This document shows, in pieces, positions 9,642 to 20,644 of a stretch of DNA of 64,000 nt. The notes beneath the pieces are model-generated. The model saw only the letters and a list, made by a program, of their open reading frames with translations, was not told where the DNA came from and made no database searches. How positions within the stretch are numbered: the stretch's first letter is position 1; each line of letters begins with the position of its first letter. Source of the stretch: Mesorhizobium sp. B2-4-3 (GTDB lineage Bacteria > Pseudomonadota > Alphaproteobacteria > Rhizobiales > Rhizobiaceae); the NCBI RefSeq assembly GCF_006442815.1, contig NZ_VFVL01000004.1, positions 124,001-188,000 on the forward strand, in the 5' to 3' direction. The position numbers and the translations under genes are program-made.

Positions 9642-10484
9642 ATGCTCATGAAAGTCGAGACATCCATTCATCCTTCCTCGGTCGTCGAAGAAGGAGCCAG
9701 GCTCGGCGAAGGCGTCCGCATCGGACCCTTCTGCCATATCAGCGCCGATTCGATCATCGGCGACCGCGTCGAACTGGTCAGCCATGTTTCGGTGATGGGC
9801 GCCACGACCATCGGGGCCGGGACAAAGGTCTATCCAATGGCGACGCTCGGCGCGCCGCCGCAAAACACTAAGCACAAGGGCGGTCGCACCACGCTAGTCA
9901 TCGGAGCGAACTGCACCATTCGTGAAGGCGTCACAATGCATGTCGGCACCGACACCAGCCGTGGCGAGACAACTGTCGGCGACAACGGCAACTTCCTCGC
10001 CTACGCCCACATCGCCCATGATTGCGTCGTCGGCAAGAACGCCACCTTCGCCAATGGCGCGACGCTCGGCGGACATTGCGAGATTGGCGACAACGTCTAT
10101 ATCGGCGGCCTAAGCGCGGTTCACCAATTCGTGCGCGTCGGCGACAACGCCTTTCTCGGCGGCTGCTCGGCTTTTGTCGGCGATGTCATTCCCTACGCAA
10201 TTGCCGTCGGCAACCGCGCCAGCCTGCGCGGCTTGAACATCATCGGCCTCAAACGCTCCGGTCTGCCGCGTTCCGAGATCTACCTGCTGCGCAAGGCTTA
10301 TAGGACGATTTTCGATCGTTCCCGCACCGTCGGTGAGAATGTGGAACTCGCCAAGGCCGAGTTCGCCGGGTCGCCAACGGCCATGAAGATCATCGATTTC
10401 ATCACCAGTCGCGACAAGCGACACTTTGCCGTCCCTTCGCTCAAAGGTGGCGGCGACGATGACAGCGGCGATGACGAGGTCTGA
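9642..10484 (+). CDS. lpxA: UDP-N-acetylglucosamine acyltransferase
   Basis: LpxA carries out the first acyl transfer of lipid A synthesis, from hydroxyacyl-ACP to UDP-GlcNAc. The protein (280 residues, or 278 from the ATG at 9648) is a left-handed beta helix with hexapeptide repeats. It has the conserved segments IHPSSVVEEGA, GAPPQNTKHKGG, TIREGVTMHVGT, and the catalytic His region AYAHIAHDCVVG. The C-terminal helices include GLKRSGLPRSEI. The final codons overlap the lpxI start by 14 bases. The very C-terminal GGGDDDSGDDEV is an acidic tail that also encodes the lpxI start region in another frame. Confidence 0.97.
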   Translation: MLMKVETSIHPSSVVEEGARLGEGVRIGPFCHISADSIIGDRVELVSHVSVMGATTIGAGTKVYPMATLGAPPQNTKHKGGRTTLVIGANCTIREGVTMHVGTDTSRGETTVGDNGNFLAYAHIAHDCVVGKNATFANGATLGGHCEIGDNVYIGGLSAVHQFVRVGDNAFLGGCSAFVGDVIPYAIAVGNRASLRGLNIIGLKRSGLPRSEIYLLRKAYRTIFDRSRTVGENVELAKAEFAGSPTAMKIIDFITSRDKRHFAVPSLKGGGDDDSGDDEV

Positions 10485-11388
10485 GCGCGCCGCATCAGGG
10501 TTCCAACTCGCGCCGGGCTCGAAGGTCGGCATCATTGCCGGCGGCGGCAGCCTACCCGTCGAAGTCGCCGATGGCCTGGTCAAGCACGGTTTTGTGCCCT
10601 TCATCATCATCGCCGCCGGTGAGGTCGACCGCGAGGCGGACTTCGCGGCCTACGATCAGGAAAAACTCGCCCTGGAAGACATCGGGCTGCTGCTTCCACT
10701 GCTGAGGCGCCAGGGCATCACGCATCTTGTCCTGGCCGGCGAGATCAAGCGCAGACCGCGGCTGAGCAGGATAAGACCGACACTTGGTCTGTTGGCGATA
10801 ATTCCCTCCGTGGTCAGGGCGTTGCGACGCGGCGACGACGGCCTGCTGAAGGTGTTGACCCGAGGCCTCGAAAAACGAGGCGTCAAGGTCGTCGGCGCGC
10901 ACGAAGTCGTTCCGGAACTGACGGCTGACGAAGGCTCATTGACGGTGACCGAGCCAAACCAGTCCGACTGGCGTGACATCGAAGCCGCCCGTAAGGCGGC
11001 CAAGGCCATCGGCGCGCTCGATATCGGCCAGGCAGCGATTGCGATTGGAGGTCGAGCCGTCGCTCTCGAAGGCATTGAAGGCACCGCCGGCCTGCTCGAC
11101 AGAATGCGCGAATTGCGCGGCCACGGCAGGCTGGCCGGCAAGGCGCGCGGCGTGCTGGTCAAATGCGCCAAGCCCGGCCAGGAATTGCGCGCCGACTTGC
11201 CCACCATCGGCCCGCAGACGATCGAAGCCGCGCATGCGGCCGGCCTTGCCGGCATAGCCGTCGAGGCGGGCCGTTCGCTCGTTCTCGAGGGCCCGCAAAC
11301 ACTGGCGCGCGCCAATGCGCTCGGCCTGTTCATCGTCGGTCTGCCCGCAACTGAGCTGGCCAATGGGGAGCCGGCTAATGGTCGCTGA
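10471..11388 (+). CDS. lpxI: UDP-2,3-diacylglucosamine pyrophosphatase LpxI
   Basis: LpxI (DUF1009) hydrolyses UDP-2,3-diacylglucosamine to lipid X and UMP. It replaces the unrelated LpxH in most alphaproteobacteria. Landmarks are KVGIIAGGGSLPVEVA at the N terminus, HLVLAGEIKRRP, and the C-terminal domain with KCAKPGQELRADLPTIGPQT and EAGRSLVLEG. I place the start at the ATG at 10471; the frame stays open upstream to a TTG inside lpxA, which is implausible. The product is about 305 residues. It overlaps lpxA by 14 bases and lpxB by 11, so translation is coupled. Confidence 0.95.
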   Translation: MTRSERAASGFQLAPGSKVGIIAGGGSLPVEVADGLVKHGFVPFIIIAAGEVDREADFAAYDQEKLALEDIGLLLPLLRRQGITHLVLAGEIKRRPRLSRIRPTLGLLAIIPSVVRALRRGDDGLLKVLTRGLEKRGVKVVGAHEVVPELTADEGSLTVTEPNQSDWRDIEAARKAAKAIGALDIGQAAIAIGGRAVALEGIEGTAGLLDRMRELRGHGRLAGKARGVLVKCAKPGQELRADLPTIGPQTIEAAHAAGLAGIAVEAGRSLVLEGPQTLARANALGLFIVGLPATELANGEPANGR

Positions 11389-12559
11389 CAAGCCGCTCAA
11401 GCTCGCGATCGTCGCCGGCGAGGAATCCGGCGATCTGCTCGGCGCCGACATCGTGCGGGCGCTCGAACGCACGACCGGCCGCAAGGTGCAGCTCGTCGGC
11501 ATTGGCGGCCGCCACCTGCAGCAGCTGGGACTGAACCCGCTCTTCGACGGCGGCGAGATCGCGCTGATGGGTTTTAGCGCGGTGCTGCGCGACCTGCCAC
11601 GGCTGATGCGCCGTATCAGCCAGACGGCGGCGATGATCGCGGCCGAGCGGCCCGATTGCCTGGTCACCATCGACAGTCCGGACTTTTCGCTGCGCGTCGC
11701 GAAGAAGGTCCGCGCAACGGCGCCGGCCATTCCGATCGTCCACTATGTCTGCCCGAGCGTATGGGCCTGGCGGCCGGGCCGGGCGGTGGCGATGAAGCCC
11801 TACGTCGATCACATCCTGTGCATCCTGCCGTTCGAGGTGAAGGCGCTTGCCCGTCTCGGCGGGCCGCCCGGCACTTATGTCGGTCACAGGTTGACGCAGG
11901 ATCCGGGCATCCTCGGCGCTGCCAAGGCGCAGAGCCAGCCGCTCGACCTCGCCGAGGGCGGCGTCAAGACGGTGCTGGTTCTGCCCGGCTCGCGCCGCGG
12001 CGAAGTCCGCCGGCTGATGGAGCCCTTCGGCAAGGCGATGTCGGCGCTGCGCCAGCGCGGCCACCGCCTGCGCTTGCTGTTGCCGACGGTGCCGCATGTC
12101 GCCGAGCTGGTGAAGGCCTCTGTCGCCAGCTGGGACGACAAGCCGGAAATCATCACCGAGCCGGAGCGCAAATGGCAAGCCTTCGGCAAGGCCGATGCGG
12201 CGTTGATCGCGTCTGGAACGGTTTCGCTGGAACTGGCGCTCGCAGGCGTTCCGATGGTTTCCTGCTACAAGCTCGACCCGATCGCGCGCCAGATTCTGCA
12301 GCATATGGTGACGACGTGGTCGGCACTGCTGCCCAATTTGATATCCGACCGCGCGCTGGTGCCGGAATTCTACGATCAGTATGTCCGGCCGGAAAACCTG
12401 GCCCGGCAGCTGGAAGCCCTGTTTGCCGACACCGGCATGCGCGCCTGGCAAAAGGCTGGCTTTGCCGAGATTGCCCGGCGCATGGCGACCGAGCGGCCCT
12501 CGGGCGAGATCGCCGCCGAGGTGGTGATGGGGTGTATCAAGAAAGCGAATAGAGAGTAG
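11378..12559 (+). CDS. lpxB: Lipid-A-disaccharide synthase
   Basis: LpxB is a GT19 glycosyltransferase that joins lipid X to UDP-2,3-diacylglucosamine to give the lipid A disaccharide at the inner face of the cytoplasmic membrane. Landmarks are AIVAGEESGDLLGA, IGGRHLQQLG, the SVWAWRPGR motif, LPGSRRGEVRRL and ASGTVSLELALAGVPMV. I start it at the ATG at 11378, preceded by GGGGAG at 11365-11370, giving 393 residues; the frame continues upstream only inside lpxI. Its last codons and stop lie within a long inverted repeat shared with the end of gltA. Confidence 0.96.
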   Translation: MVADKPLKLAIVAGEESGDLLGADIVRALERTTGRKVQLVGIGGRHLQQLGLNPLFDGGEIALMGFSAVLRDLPRLMRRISQTAAMIAAERPDCLVTIDSPDFSLRVAKKVRATAPAIPIVHYVCPSVWAWRPGRAVAMKPYVDHILCILPFEVKALARLGGPPGTYVGHRLTQDPGILGAAKAQSQPLDLAEGGVKTVLVLPGSRRGEVRRLMEPFGKAMSALRQRGHRLRLLLPTVPHVAELVKASVASWDDKPEIITEPERKWQAFGKADAALIASGTVSLELALAGVPMVSCYKLDPIARQILQHMVTTWSALLPNLISDRALVPEFYDQYVRPENLARQLEALFADTGMRAWQKAGFAEIARRMATERPSGEIAAEVVMGCIKKANRE

Positions 12560-12621
12560 CAAATAGCGAATAGTGCACTCGCTGGCTTTCCCTATTCGCT
12601 ACTCGCTATTTCGCTATTCGC
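12545..12621. terminator. Long inverted repeat between lpxB and gltA
   Basis: Two arms of about 30 bases (12545-12573 and 12592-12621) are near reverse complements. Both are built from iterated GCGAATAG / GAGTAGC units. They lie exactly between the convergent lpxB and gltA genes and include the lpxB stop. A bidirectional terminator or RNA-stabilising stem is the simplest reading, though the iterated composition is unusual. Confidence 0.6.
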
Positions 12622-12625
12622 TCAA

Positions 12626-13954
<1,329 letters not shown>

Positions 13955-14134
13955 TGCAAACTCCTTTATGTTCCTCATGCCGGCAAGGCAATTCCTGCAA
14001 ACGACACGTCGAAATCACCGGAATGCGCGAACTTGCCATCGCATTTTAGGAGGTGCGTGCCAGATTGGGCCAAGGCCTAATGTTGCACTGCGAAACACAC
14101 CTTTCAATGCCAATCTTCTTGGGCCAGTTCGCTC

Positions 14135-15559
14135 CTAATCGATTTGATCTCCGATCCTCGCCAGGCTTTCCTGGCGACCCAACACGGCAAGCACGTCGAA
14201 CACGCCGGGCGAGGTGCTGCGGCCGGTCAGCGCGGCCCGAAGCGGCTGTGCCACGGCGCCGAGCTTGTGCCCGCCGGCCTGCGCAAAGTCGCGGATCGAA
14301 GCCTCGGCCGAGGCGGCGCTCCAGTCGCCCTCGATGGCAGACAATGCGCCATGCGCGCCGCGCAGAATCGCGCGCGCATCCGCGTTGAGCAAGCCGGCCG
14401 CCTTCTCATCCAGCGGCAACGGCCGCTCGGCGAACAGAAACGCCGCTCCGTCGACCAACTCCACCAGGGTCTTGGCCCGCTCCTTGAGACCGGGCATGGC
14501 GGCAAGCAGTTGCGCCTTGCCCCTGTCGTCGAGCTTTGCCGCGAGCGTCGGGCCGCCTTCGAGATAGGGCAAGGTGGCGACGAAGATGTCGAACAGCGCC
14601 TGATCATCCATCTTGCGCATATGGACGCCGTTCAGCGCCTCGAGCTTGGCGAAGTCGAAGCGCGCCGCGCCCTTGTTGACGTCGCCGATGTCGAACCACG
14701 CGACCATGTCCTTGACCGACATCACCTCGTCGTCGCCATGGCTCCAGCCGAGCCTGGCCAGATAGTTGAGCAGAGCCTCGGGCAGATAACCCATGGCGCG
14801 ATAGGCCTCGACGCCGAGCGCGCCGTGCCGCTTCGACAGCTTGGCGCCGTCGGCGCCGTGGATCAGCGGGATGTGCGACATCGACGGCACATCCCAGCCC
14901 ATGGCGTTGTAGATCACCGTCTGGCGCGCGGCGTTGGTCAGGTGATCGTCGCCGCGGATGATGTGGGTGACGCCCATGTCGTGATCGTCGACGACGACGG
15001 CATGCATGTAGGTCGGGACGCCGTCGGAACGCAGGATGATGAAGTCGTCGAGATCCTTGTTGGGGAAGCGCACCTCGCCCTGCACGCGGTCGTCGACGAT
15101 CGTCACGCCTTCGGTCGGCGCCTTGATGCGGATCGCACCCTTGACGCCTGCCGGAGCCTCGGAGGGGCCGCGGTCGCGCCACTGGCCGTTGTAGCGCGGC
15201 GGCAGACCCTTGGCGCGGGCAGCCTCGCGCATCGCCTCGAGCTCGGCCGGCGTCTCATAGGCGTAATAGGCCTTGCCCATGCGCACGAGCTCCTCGGCCA
15301 CCTCGCGATGACGCGGCGCGCGCTCGAACTGCGAGACGGCCTCGCCATCCCAGGAGAGGCCGAGCCAGGTCAGCCCGTCGAGAATGGCGGCGGTGGCGGC
15401 TTCGGTGGAGCGTTCGCGATCGGTATCCTCGATGCGCAGCAGCATCCTGCCGCCGGTGTGCCTGGCATAGAGCCAGTTGAACAGCGCCGTGCGCGCCCCG
15501 CCAATATGCAGGTAGCCTGTGGGCGAGGGGGCAAAACGGGTGACGACGTTGTCGGACAT
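14135..15559 (-). CDS. gltX: Glutamate--tRNA ligase
   Basis: This class I aminoacyl-tRNA synthetase charges tRNA with glutamate. In alphaproteobacteria lacking GlnRS one of two GltX forms can also mischarge tRNA-Gln for amidation. The ATP-binding HIGH motif appears as [19 protein letters not shown] at the N terminus and the KMSKS motif as [11 protein letters not shown] in the middle. From the ATG at 15559 it is 474 residues, the normal size; the frame is open upstream but carries no family sequence. gltX is followed by gltA, and comEC is divergent across a gap of about 100 bases. Confidence 0.96.
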   Translation of the reverse strand: MSDNVVTRFAPSPTGYLHIGGARTALFNWLYARHTGGRMLLRIEDTDRERSTEAATAAILDGLTWLGLSWDGEAVSQFERAPRHREVAEELVRMGKAYYAYETPAELEAMREAARAKGLPPRYNGQWRDRGPSEAPAGVKGAIRIKAPTEGVTIVDDRVQGEVRFPNKDLDDFIILRSDGVPTYMHAVVVDDHDMGVTHIIRGDDHLTNAARQTVIYNAMGWDVPSMSHIPLIHGADGAKLSKRHGALGVEAYRAMGYLPEALLNYLARLGWSHGDDEVMSVKDMVAWFDIGDVNKGAARFDFAKLEALNGVHMRKMDDQALFDIFVATLPYLEGGPTLAAKLDDRGKAQLLAAMPGLKERAKTLVELVDGAAFLFAERPLPLDEKAAGLLNADARAILRGAHGALSAIEGDWSAASAEASIRDFAQAGGHKLGAVAQPLRAALTGRSTSPGVFDVLAVLGRQESLARIGDQID

Positions 15560-15662
15560 GGAACTCTCGAGGAAGCACTGAAAAAATGCATGTTTCGCGC
15601 GGACTTCCACGCGACCGGCGTTCATGTAGCATAGGCGGTCTGGGGCGCAAGGGGCAGACCCG

Positions 15663-18119
15663 ATGGCTGGACGTGGCCGGGGCGCGGAGGAGGGCGGGGG
15701 AACGACAGCTGGCGTCAGCGAACGCCTGATGTTTTCCCATGCTACGCCCGAAGAGACCGCGCCGGTTTCGTTCCCGGAGCCGCGGGCACCTACCGAGCTT
15801 ATACTGCTCGGTGACGGCGCAATACAGCCGGTCTCGCCAACGGCGAGCGTCAGCCGAATCCGCAAACAGCTTGGCCGCGCCTCGCTTCCCGCACTGCGCC
15901 GAAGCATCGGCACCGCTGCCGCCACCGAGCTCGACCGCGGCATCGGCTTCCTGCTGGTGCCGGTGTTTTTGGCCGCCGGCGTCATCTATTACTTCTCGCT
16001 GAGCACTGAGCCGGATCTCTACAGGCCGCTCGCGGCGGTGGCCCTGATGGCTATCTGCGCGGCGGCCTCGCGTTCCTGGCAGAGAACGCATCTTCTCTTC
16101 ATGGCGACGCTTTTCTGCGCCTTGGGCTTTCTCGCCGCGAAGGTGGAGACCTGGCGGATGGCAACCCCGATGCTGGGTTCCGAAATCCAGACGCGGCTGA
16201 CGGGTCGCCTCGTCACCGCCGAGGCGATGGCCAATGGCCGTGTCCGGCTCACCATAGATCTCATATCCACGGAGCATCCGAAGCTGCGCTACGCCCCGGA
16301 CCGCGTCAGGCTGTCGGCGCGCAGGATCCCGCCCGACATGACAGCCGGGTCGATCCTGACCGGCTATGCCAAGCTGTTGCCGCCGACCGGCCCGGTTCGG
16401 CCGGACAGCTACGACTTTTCCTTCGACAGCTATTTTGCCGGCATCGGCGGCAGCGGTTTTTTCCTGGGTGATCCAAAGCTGATTGCGCCAGTGGAGGCGC
16501 CGTTTGGCGCGCGCATCGCATCGGCCATAGAGAACGCACGCGAAGGGATCGCCGATCACATCAGGAGCGCCATCGGCGGGTCCGAAGGCGAGATCGCAGC
16601 CGCGCTGATCGTCGGCGTCCGCGCCGGCATTCCGGAAGCGATCAACGAGTCGATGCGGCGAACCGGCATCTACCACATCATCTCGATCTCCGGACTGCAT
16701 ATGGCGCTGGTCGCCGGCACGATCATGGTCCTTTTGCGCGGCGCCTTCGCGCTGTTCCCGGATTTCTCGTCGCGCCGGCCGGTGAAGAAATATGCCGCTG
16801 CAATCGCGCTGCTCTCGATCGCCGCCTACCTCGTGATCTCCGGCATCGTGGTGGCGGCCGAGCGGAGTTTCATCATGCTCGGCGTGATGCTCGCCGCCGT
16901 GCTCTTCGACCGCGCGGCGCTCACCATGCGCAACCTGGTGATCTCGGCCATCGCCGTCATCCTTGTCTCGCCGCACGAAGTGGTCGGCCCGAGCTTCCAG
17001 ATGTCCTTCGCCGCCACCGCCGCCCTGGTCGGCGCTTATGCCGGCTTTGCCGACTATCGCGCCGGCAAAACGACCACGCCGCCGGCAAAGCGTTCGTTCC
17101 TCGGCTTCGTGTCGCGAAAAGTAGCGGTTGGAGTGGCCGGCGCCGCTATAACGTCGCTCATCGCGGGCAGTGCGACACTGTTGTTTGCGATCTGGCACTT
17201 CCAGCGCGTGTCGCCGCTCAGCCTGCTGGCCAATCTGGCGGTCATGCCGATCGTTTCGTTGATCGTCATGCCGTTTGCCGTGTTGAGCGCGCTGGCCATG
17301 CCCTTCGGCTTCGACGGCCCCTTCCTTTATGTGATGGGCAAGGGCCTGACGGCGATGATCGCCATTTCGGCGTGGATTTCCGAGCGCTCACCGGTCGATG
17401 CCGTCGGGCTGATCTCGATCCAGTCGGTGCTGCTGGCCACGGTCGCGCTGGTCATCGCGACGATGGCCACCACCTGGCTGAGGCTTGCCGCCGTACCCTT
17501 CGCGCTCGCCGCGCTGCTGGCCATTCCCCATGCCCGCGCCCCGGACGTGCTTGTCTCGGAGGACGCGCATCTGGTGGCGATGCCGATCGGCGGCGGCGAG
17601 CTTGCCATCAACCGCGCGCGCTCCAACGACTTCACCACCGACAATTGGAAACGGGCGCTGAAAGCCGAGGACATCGTACCGCCGGAGACGTTCGCCCAAG
17701 ATGGGCTGGATATCGCCGATCCCGTCGACCTGCCGCCCGGCTCGCCCTTCTATTGCACCGACCACCTCTGCATCGGCCGGCATCCTTCCGGCGCCATCGT
17801 CGCGCTCGCCGAGAATCGCGCCAGCGCCCGGCCTGCTTGCGGTTTCGCCGACCTCATCGTCATCGACGACGCCACGGCCTACAATCCATGCCGCGATCCG
17901 CGCGTGCTTGTCGTCACCAAGCGGCAGCTGGCGCGCGACGGCAGCGCCGCCATCTTCTTCGATCCGCAATCGGCAACCGCGCGACCAACCGTTCGCTACG
18001 CGGTCGAAGAACCATACCGACCCTGGCACGAGCAGCGGAAATACACGCGTGAGGCGAGGGGGCTGCCGCCCTATCAACGACCGGAAAAGCCGGCAATCGC
18101 GCCGCAGCCTACAGAATAG
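15663..18119 (+). CDS. ComEC/Rec2 family competence membrane protein
   Basis: ComEC forms the inner-membrane channel for single-stranded DNA during natural transformation. The 818-residue protein has an N-terminal hydrophobic part and DUF4131-like periplasmic domain (about residues 80-260). The competence domain with many helices follows (about 290-620), including the hallmark [13 protein letters not shown]. The last 170 residues have no HxHxDH motif, so the metallo-beta-lactamase nuclease domain of full ComEC proteins is absent or unrecognisable. The start is uncertain: the ATG at 15729 is an alternative, and neither has a strong ribosome-binding site. It is common next to lexA and gltX in rhizobia, where transformation is rarely shown. 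Confidence 0.88.
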   Translation: MAGRGRGAEEGGGTTAGVSERLMFSHATPEETAPVSFPEPRAPTELILLGDGAIQPVSPTASVSRIRKQLGRASLPALRRSIGTAAATELDRGIGFLLVPVFLAAGVIYYFSLSTEPDLYRPLAAVALMAICAAASRSWQRTHLLFMATLFCALGFLAAKVETWRMATPMLGSEIQTRLTGRLVTAEAMANGRVRLTIDLISTEHPKLRYAPDRVRLSARRIPPDMTAGSILTGYAKLLPPTGPVRPDSYDFSFDSYFAGIGGSGFFLGDPKLIAPVEAPFGARIASAIENAREGIADHIRSAIGGSEGEIAAALIVGVRAGIPEAINESMRRTGIYHIISISGLHMALVAGTIMVLLRGAFALFPDFSSRRPVKKYAAAIALLSIAAYLVISGIVVAAERSFIMLGVMLAAVLFDRAALTMRNLVISAIAVILVSPHEVVGPSFQMSFAATAALVGAYAGFADYRAGKTTTPPAKRSFLGFVSRKVAVGVAGAAITSLIAGSATLLFAIWHFQRVSPLSLLANLAVMPIVSLIVMPFAVLSALAMPFGFDGPFLYVMGKGLTAMIAISAWISERSPVDAVGLISIQSVLLATVALVIATMATTWLRLAAVPFALAALLAIPHARAPDVLVSEDAHLVAMPIGGGELAINRARSNDFTTDNWKRALKAEDIVPPETFAQDGLDIADPVDLPPGSPFYCTDHLCIGRHPSGAIVALAENRASARPACGFADLIVIDDATAYNPCRDPRVLVVTKRQLARDGSAAIFFDPQSATARPTVRYAVEEPYRPWHEQRKYTREARGLPPYQRPEKPAIAPQPTE

Positions 18120-18159
18120 ATGGCACGCAATTCCGGCGAAGACCGCCGCGCGGTTCTGC

Positions 18160-18894
18160 TCAGTAGCGGCGAATGAGTCCGACGAGCTTACCCTGAACCT
18201 TGACCCGGTCCGGTCCGAAGATCCGGGTCTCATAGGCCGGGTTGGCGGCCTCGAGCGCGATCGAGGCACCCTTGCGACGAAATCGCTTCAAGGTCGCTTC
18301 CTCGTCGTCGACCAGCGCCACCACGATCTCGCCCGGGCTTGCCGTATTGGCGTTGCGGATAATGACGGTATCGCCGTCGAAGATGCCGGCCTCGATCATC
18401 GAGTCGCCCTTGACCTCCAGCGCATAATGCTCGCCGCCCATGATCATGTCCGGCGGCACCGAGATCGAATGCGTCTGGTGCTGGATGGCGTCTATCGGCA
18501 CGCCGGCGGCGATGCGGCCCATCACCGGAATGGATACGGCCGAAACAGCGTCGTCGTCATTGCTGGGTGTCGGCGTGCGCGATGGCGTGGCTGGCTTGAC
18601 CTGGCGGCCGAGATTGCCCTGGCCGCCCTGGATGACGCTCGGCGAAAACTTTCTCGCGGCATTCAGGCCAGGCGCGATCGAGTCGGGCAGCCGCAGCACT
18701 TCAAGCGCGCGCGCCCGGTTCGGCAGCCGGCGAATGAAGCCGCGTTCTTCCAGCGCCGTGATCAGCCGATGGATGCCCGACTTGGAGGCGAGGTCGAGCG
18801 CTTCCTTCATCTCGTCGAATGATGGAGGAATCCCGCTCTCCTTCAGGCGTTCATGGATGAACATCAGGAGTTCATGTTGTTTGCGCGTTAGCAT
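18160..18894 (-). CDS. lexA: LexA repressor
   Basis: LexA is the SOS-response repressor, inactivated by RecA-stimulated self-cleavage. The N-terminal winged helix (residues 1-66, starting [13 protein letters not shown]) binds DNA. A linker rich in Pro, Thr and Ser follows at about 90-120. The peptidase S24 domain has the Ala130-Gly131 cleavage bond in GRIAAGVP, Ser165 in KGDSMIEAG, and Lys203 in EEATLKRF. At 244 residues it matches the longer alphaproteobacterial form. A GTTC-N7-GTTC box lies 63 bases upstream, so it should repress itself. Confidence 0.97.
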   Translation of the reverse strand: MLTRKQHELLMFIHERLKESGIPPSFDEMKEALDLASKSGIHRLITALEERGFIRRLPNRARALEVLRLPDSIAPGLNAARKFSPSVIQGGQGNLGRQVKPATPSRTPTPSNDDDAVSAVSIPVMGRIAAGVPIDAIQHQTHSISVPPDMIMGGEHYALEVKGDSMIEAGIFDGDTVIIRNANTASPGEIVVALVDDEEATLKRFRRKGASIALEAANPAYETRIFGPDRVKVQGKLVGLIRRY

Positions 18895-18956
18895 CGGCGG
18901 CCCCCACGGGTTCTGAAACCAGAATCAGAAAAACAAACCCAGAACAAACACTATCT

Positions 18957-18971
18957 GTTCCAGTTGTGTTC
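18957..18971 (-). promoter_or_regulatory. LexA binding site (SOS box)
   Basis: The sequence GTTC-N7-GTTC (seven-base spacer CAGTTGT on the plus strand) is an exact match to the alphaproteobacterial LexA box, a direct repeat rather than the palindrome of E. coli. It lies 63 bases before the lexA start. A palindromic GAACA...TGTTC element overlaps it at 18942-18960. Confidence 0.85.
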
Positions 18972-19340
18972 CGCAACCGTTTAAAGTTTAGTGAATTTAT
19001 TGAGGCTTCGGAAACAATGTTGCATCCAAGGGATACTCGGCCGAGCCAGGTCGGCGGCGTCATTGATTCCGCTCGATTTTGCGGCCCTCCTCAAGCTGAA
19101 GCGCGCTCCAACACCATCACAAAGGCGCGGGCGGGATCGCTTCGGCTCTTGCGCGAACGTGCTTCACCGTGAACGAAACGGACCCAAATTGCCAACTTCG
19201 GCATGATTCAGATACATGGTCTTCGCCGTCTATGGACCAGCTAACACAACGCAGAAGGTTCTTGCCGTGGCACGGACGGTGATGAGACAACCGCCCTTGG
19301 CCAACCGTGAGAGGCGCCGTGCCGAGATGGAGGCGGTAGC
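18972..19340. other. Gap between lexA control region and kynU
   Basis: About 370 bases hold no ORF with family features. Short open frames on both strands lack ribosome-binding sites. It must contain the lexA promoter at one end and the kynU promoter at the other; GGAGG at 19328-19332 is the kynU ribosome-binding site. I see no convincing sigma-70 pair or palindrome here. Confidence 0.5.
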
Positions 19341-20591
19341 ATGATGGGGGGAATTCCTGATCTCGCCGAGATCGAGGCGATGGATGCCGCGGATCCGCTG
19401 CGCGCCCTGCGCGATCGCTTCGTCCTGCCGGAGGGCGTGATCTACCTCGACGGGAATTCGTTGGGAGCGGCCTCGCACGCCGCATTCGACGAGTTGCGCA
19501 AGGCAGCTGCCGAGGAGTGGGCGCAAGACCTCATTCGTGCCTGGAACAAGGATGGATGGTTCGACATGCCGGTCGAGCTGGGCGACCAGCTCGGGCGCCT
19601 GATCGGCGCGGCGCCGGGCCAGACCGTGGTCTGCGACACCACGTCGATCAACATCTACAAAGTGCTGCACGCGGCGATGGCGATGCGGCCGGACCGACCC
19701 GTGATCGTTGCCGAGGGCGACAGTTTTCCGACCGATATCTATATGGCCGAAGGGGTGGCCTCGACCGGAAAGAACACTGTCCTGCGCCTGGCTGGCGTGG
19801 ACGCGCCGACCATCGAGGAACTGATCGACGAACGCGTGGCGGTGGTGTTGGTCAACCACGTCAATTACAAATCCGGCGAGTTGCGCGACATGGCGGCACT
19901 TACGCGCATGGCGCATGACGCCGGTGCGCTGATTGTATGGGATCTCTGCCACAGCGCGGGCGCCATGCCGGTTGAGCTTGACAGGGCAAGCGCCGATTTC
20001 GCCGTCGGCTGCACCTATAAATATCTCAATGGCGGGCCGGGTTCTCCTGCCTTTATCTATGCGGCCGAGCGGCATCTTGCCGATGTGCGGCAGCCGCTCA
20101 GCGGGTGGTGGAGCCATGCACGGCCGTTCGCCTTCGAGCAAGCCTATGCGCCAGGCACTGGCATCCGCCGATTTCTGTGCGGCACGCAGCCGGTCCTGTC
20201 GATGCGGACGCTGAAAGGCGCGCTCGACATCTGGAACGGCGTTGACCTGGCGACGGTGCGAAGGAAGAGCATTGCGCTGGCCGATCTGTTCATCGAACTC
20301 GTCGAGGCACGGTGCGGCGGTTACGATCTTACGCTGGAAAGCACCCGCGACGGCTCCAAACGCGGCAGCCAGATTTCCTTCATTCACCAGCATGGCTACC
20401 AGATCATGCGGGCCCTGATCGAACGCGGCGTGATCGGTGATTTTCGGGCGCCGTCGACCATGCGCTTCGGTTTTACTCCGCTCTATGTCGGCTACAGGGA
20501 TGTCTGGAATGCTGTCGAAGCGCTCGAAGACATCTTGCGGACCGGCGTCTGGCGAGAAGCCCGCTTCGCGGTCAAGACAACCGTTACCTGA
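19341..20591 (+). CDS. kynU: Kynureninase
   Basis: Kynureninase is a PLP enzyme that cleaves kynurenine to anthranilate and alanine (or 3-hydroxykynurenine to 3-hydroxyanthranilate). The 416-residue length is typical. Landmarks are VIYLDGNSLGAASHAAF at the N terminus, VVCDTTSINIYKVLHAAM, WDLCHSAGAMPVELD, and the PLP-lysine segment GCTYKYLNGGPGSPAF. Two ATGs are adjacent at 19341 and 19344 after GGAGG. A kynurenine formamidase follows 50 bases downstream, so the pair could turn N-formylkynurenine into anthranilate. Tryptophan dioxygenase is not in this window. TrpD, which uses anthranilate, is encoded about 3.5 kb further on. Confidence 0.94.
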   Translation: MMGGIPDLAEIEAMDAADPLRALRDRFVLPEGVIYLDGNSLGAASHAAFDELRKAAAEEWAQDLIRAWNKDGWFDMPVELGDQLGRLIGAAPGQTVVCDTTSINIYKVLHAAMAMRPDRPVIVAEGDSFPTDIYMAEGVASTGKNTVLRLAGVDAPTIEELIDERVAVVLVNHVNYKSGELRDMAALTRMAHDAGALIVWDLCHSAGAMPVELDRASADFAVGCTYKYLNGGPGSPAFIYAAERHLADVRQPLSGWWSHARPFAFEQAYAPGTGIRRFLCGTQPVLSMRTLKGALDIWNGVDLATVRRKSIALADLFIELVEARCGGYDLTLESTRDGSKRGSQISFIHQHGYQIMRALIERGVIGDFRAPSTMRFGFTPLYVGYRDVWNAVEALEDILRTGVWREARFAVKTTVT

Positions 20592-20644
20592 CCGCGGCGA
20601 TGCCAATCAAAACCACTCGACATCGACCTGATCGCGGAGGGGCC

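Noticed and set aside
15255..17198. 647-codon open frame antisense to comEC and overlapping gltX
   Set aside because: Composition is typical of a frame shadow, with no family motifs and no ribosome-binding site; both real genes explain the region.
18966..19206. Small plus-strand ORFs between lexA and kynU
   Set aside because: Their starts lie at the SOS box or in A/T-rich leader DNA without ribosome-binding sites, and the two overlapping frames give unrelated basic peptides.
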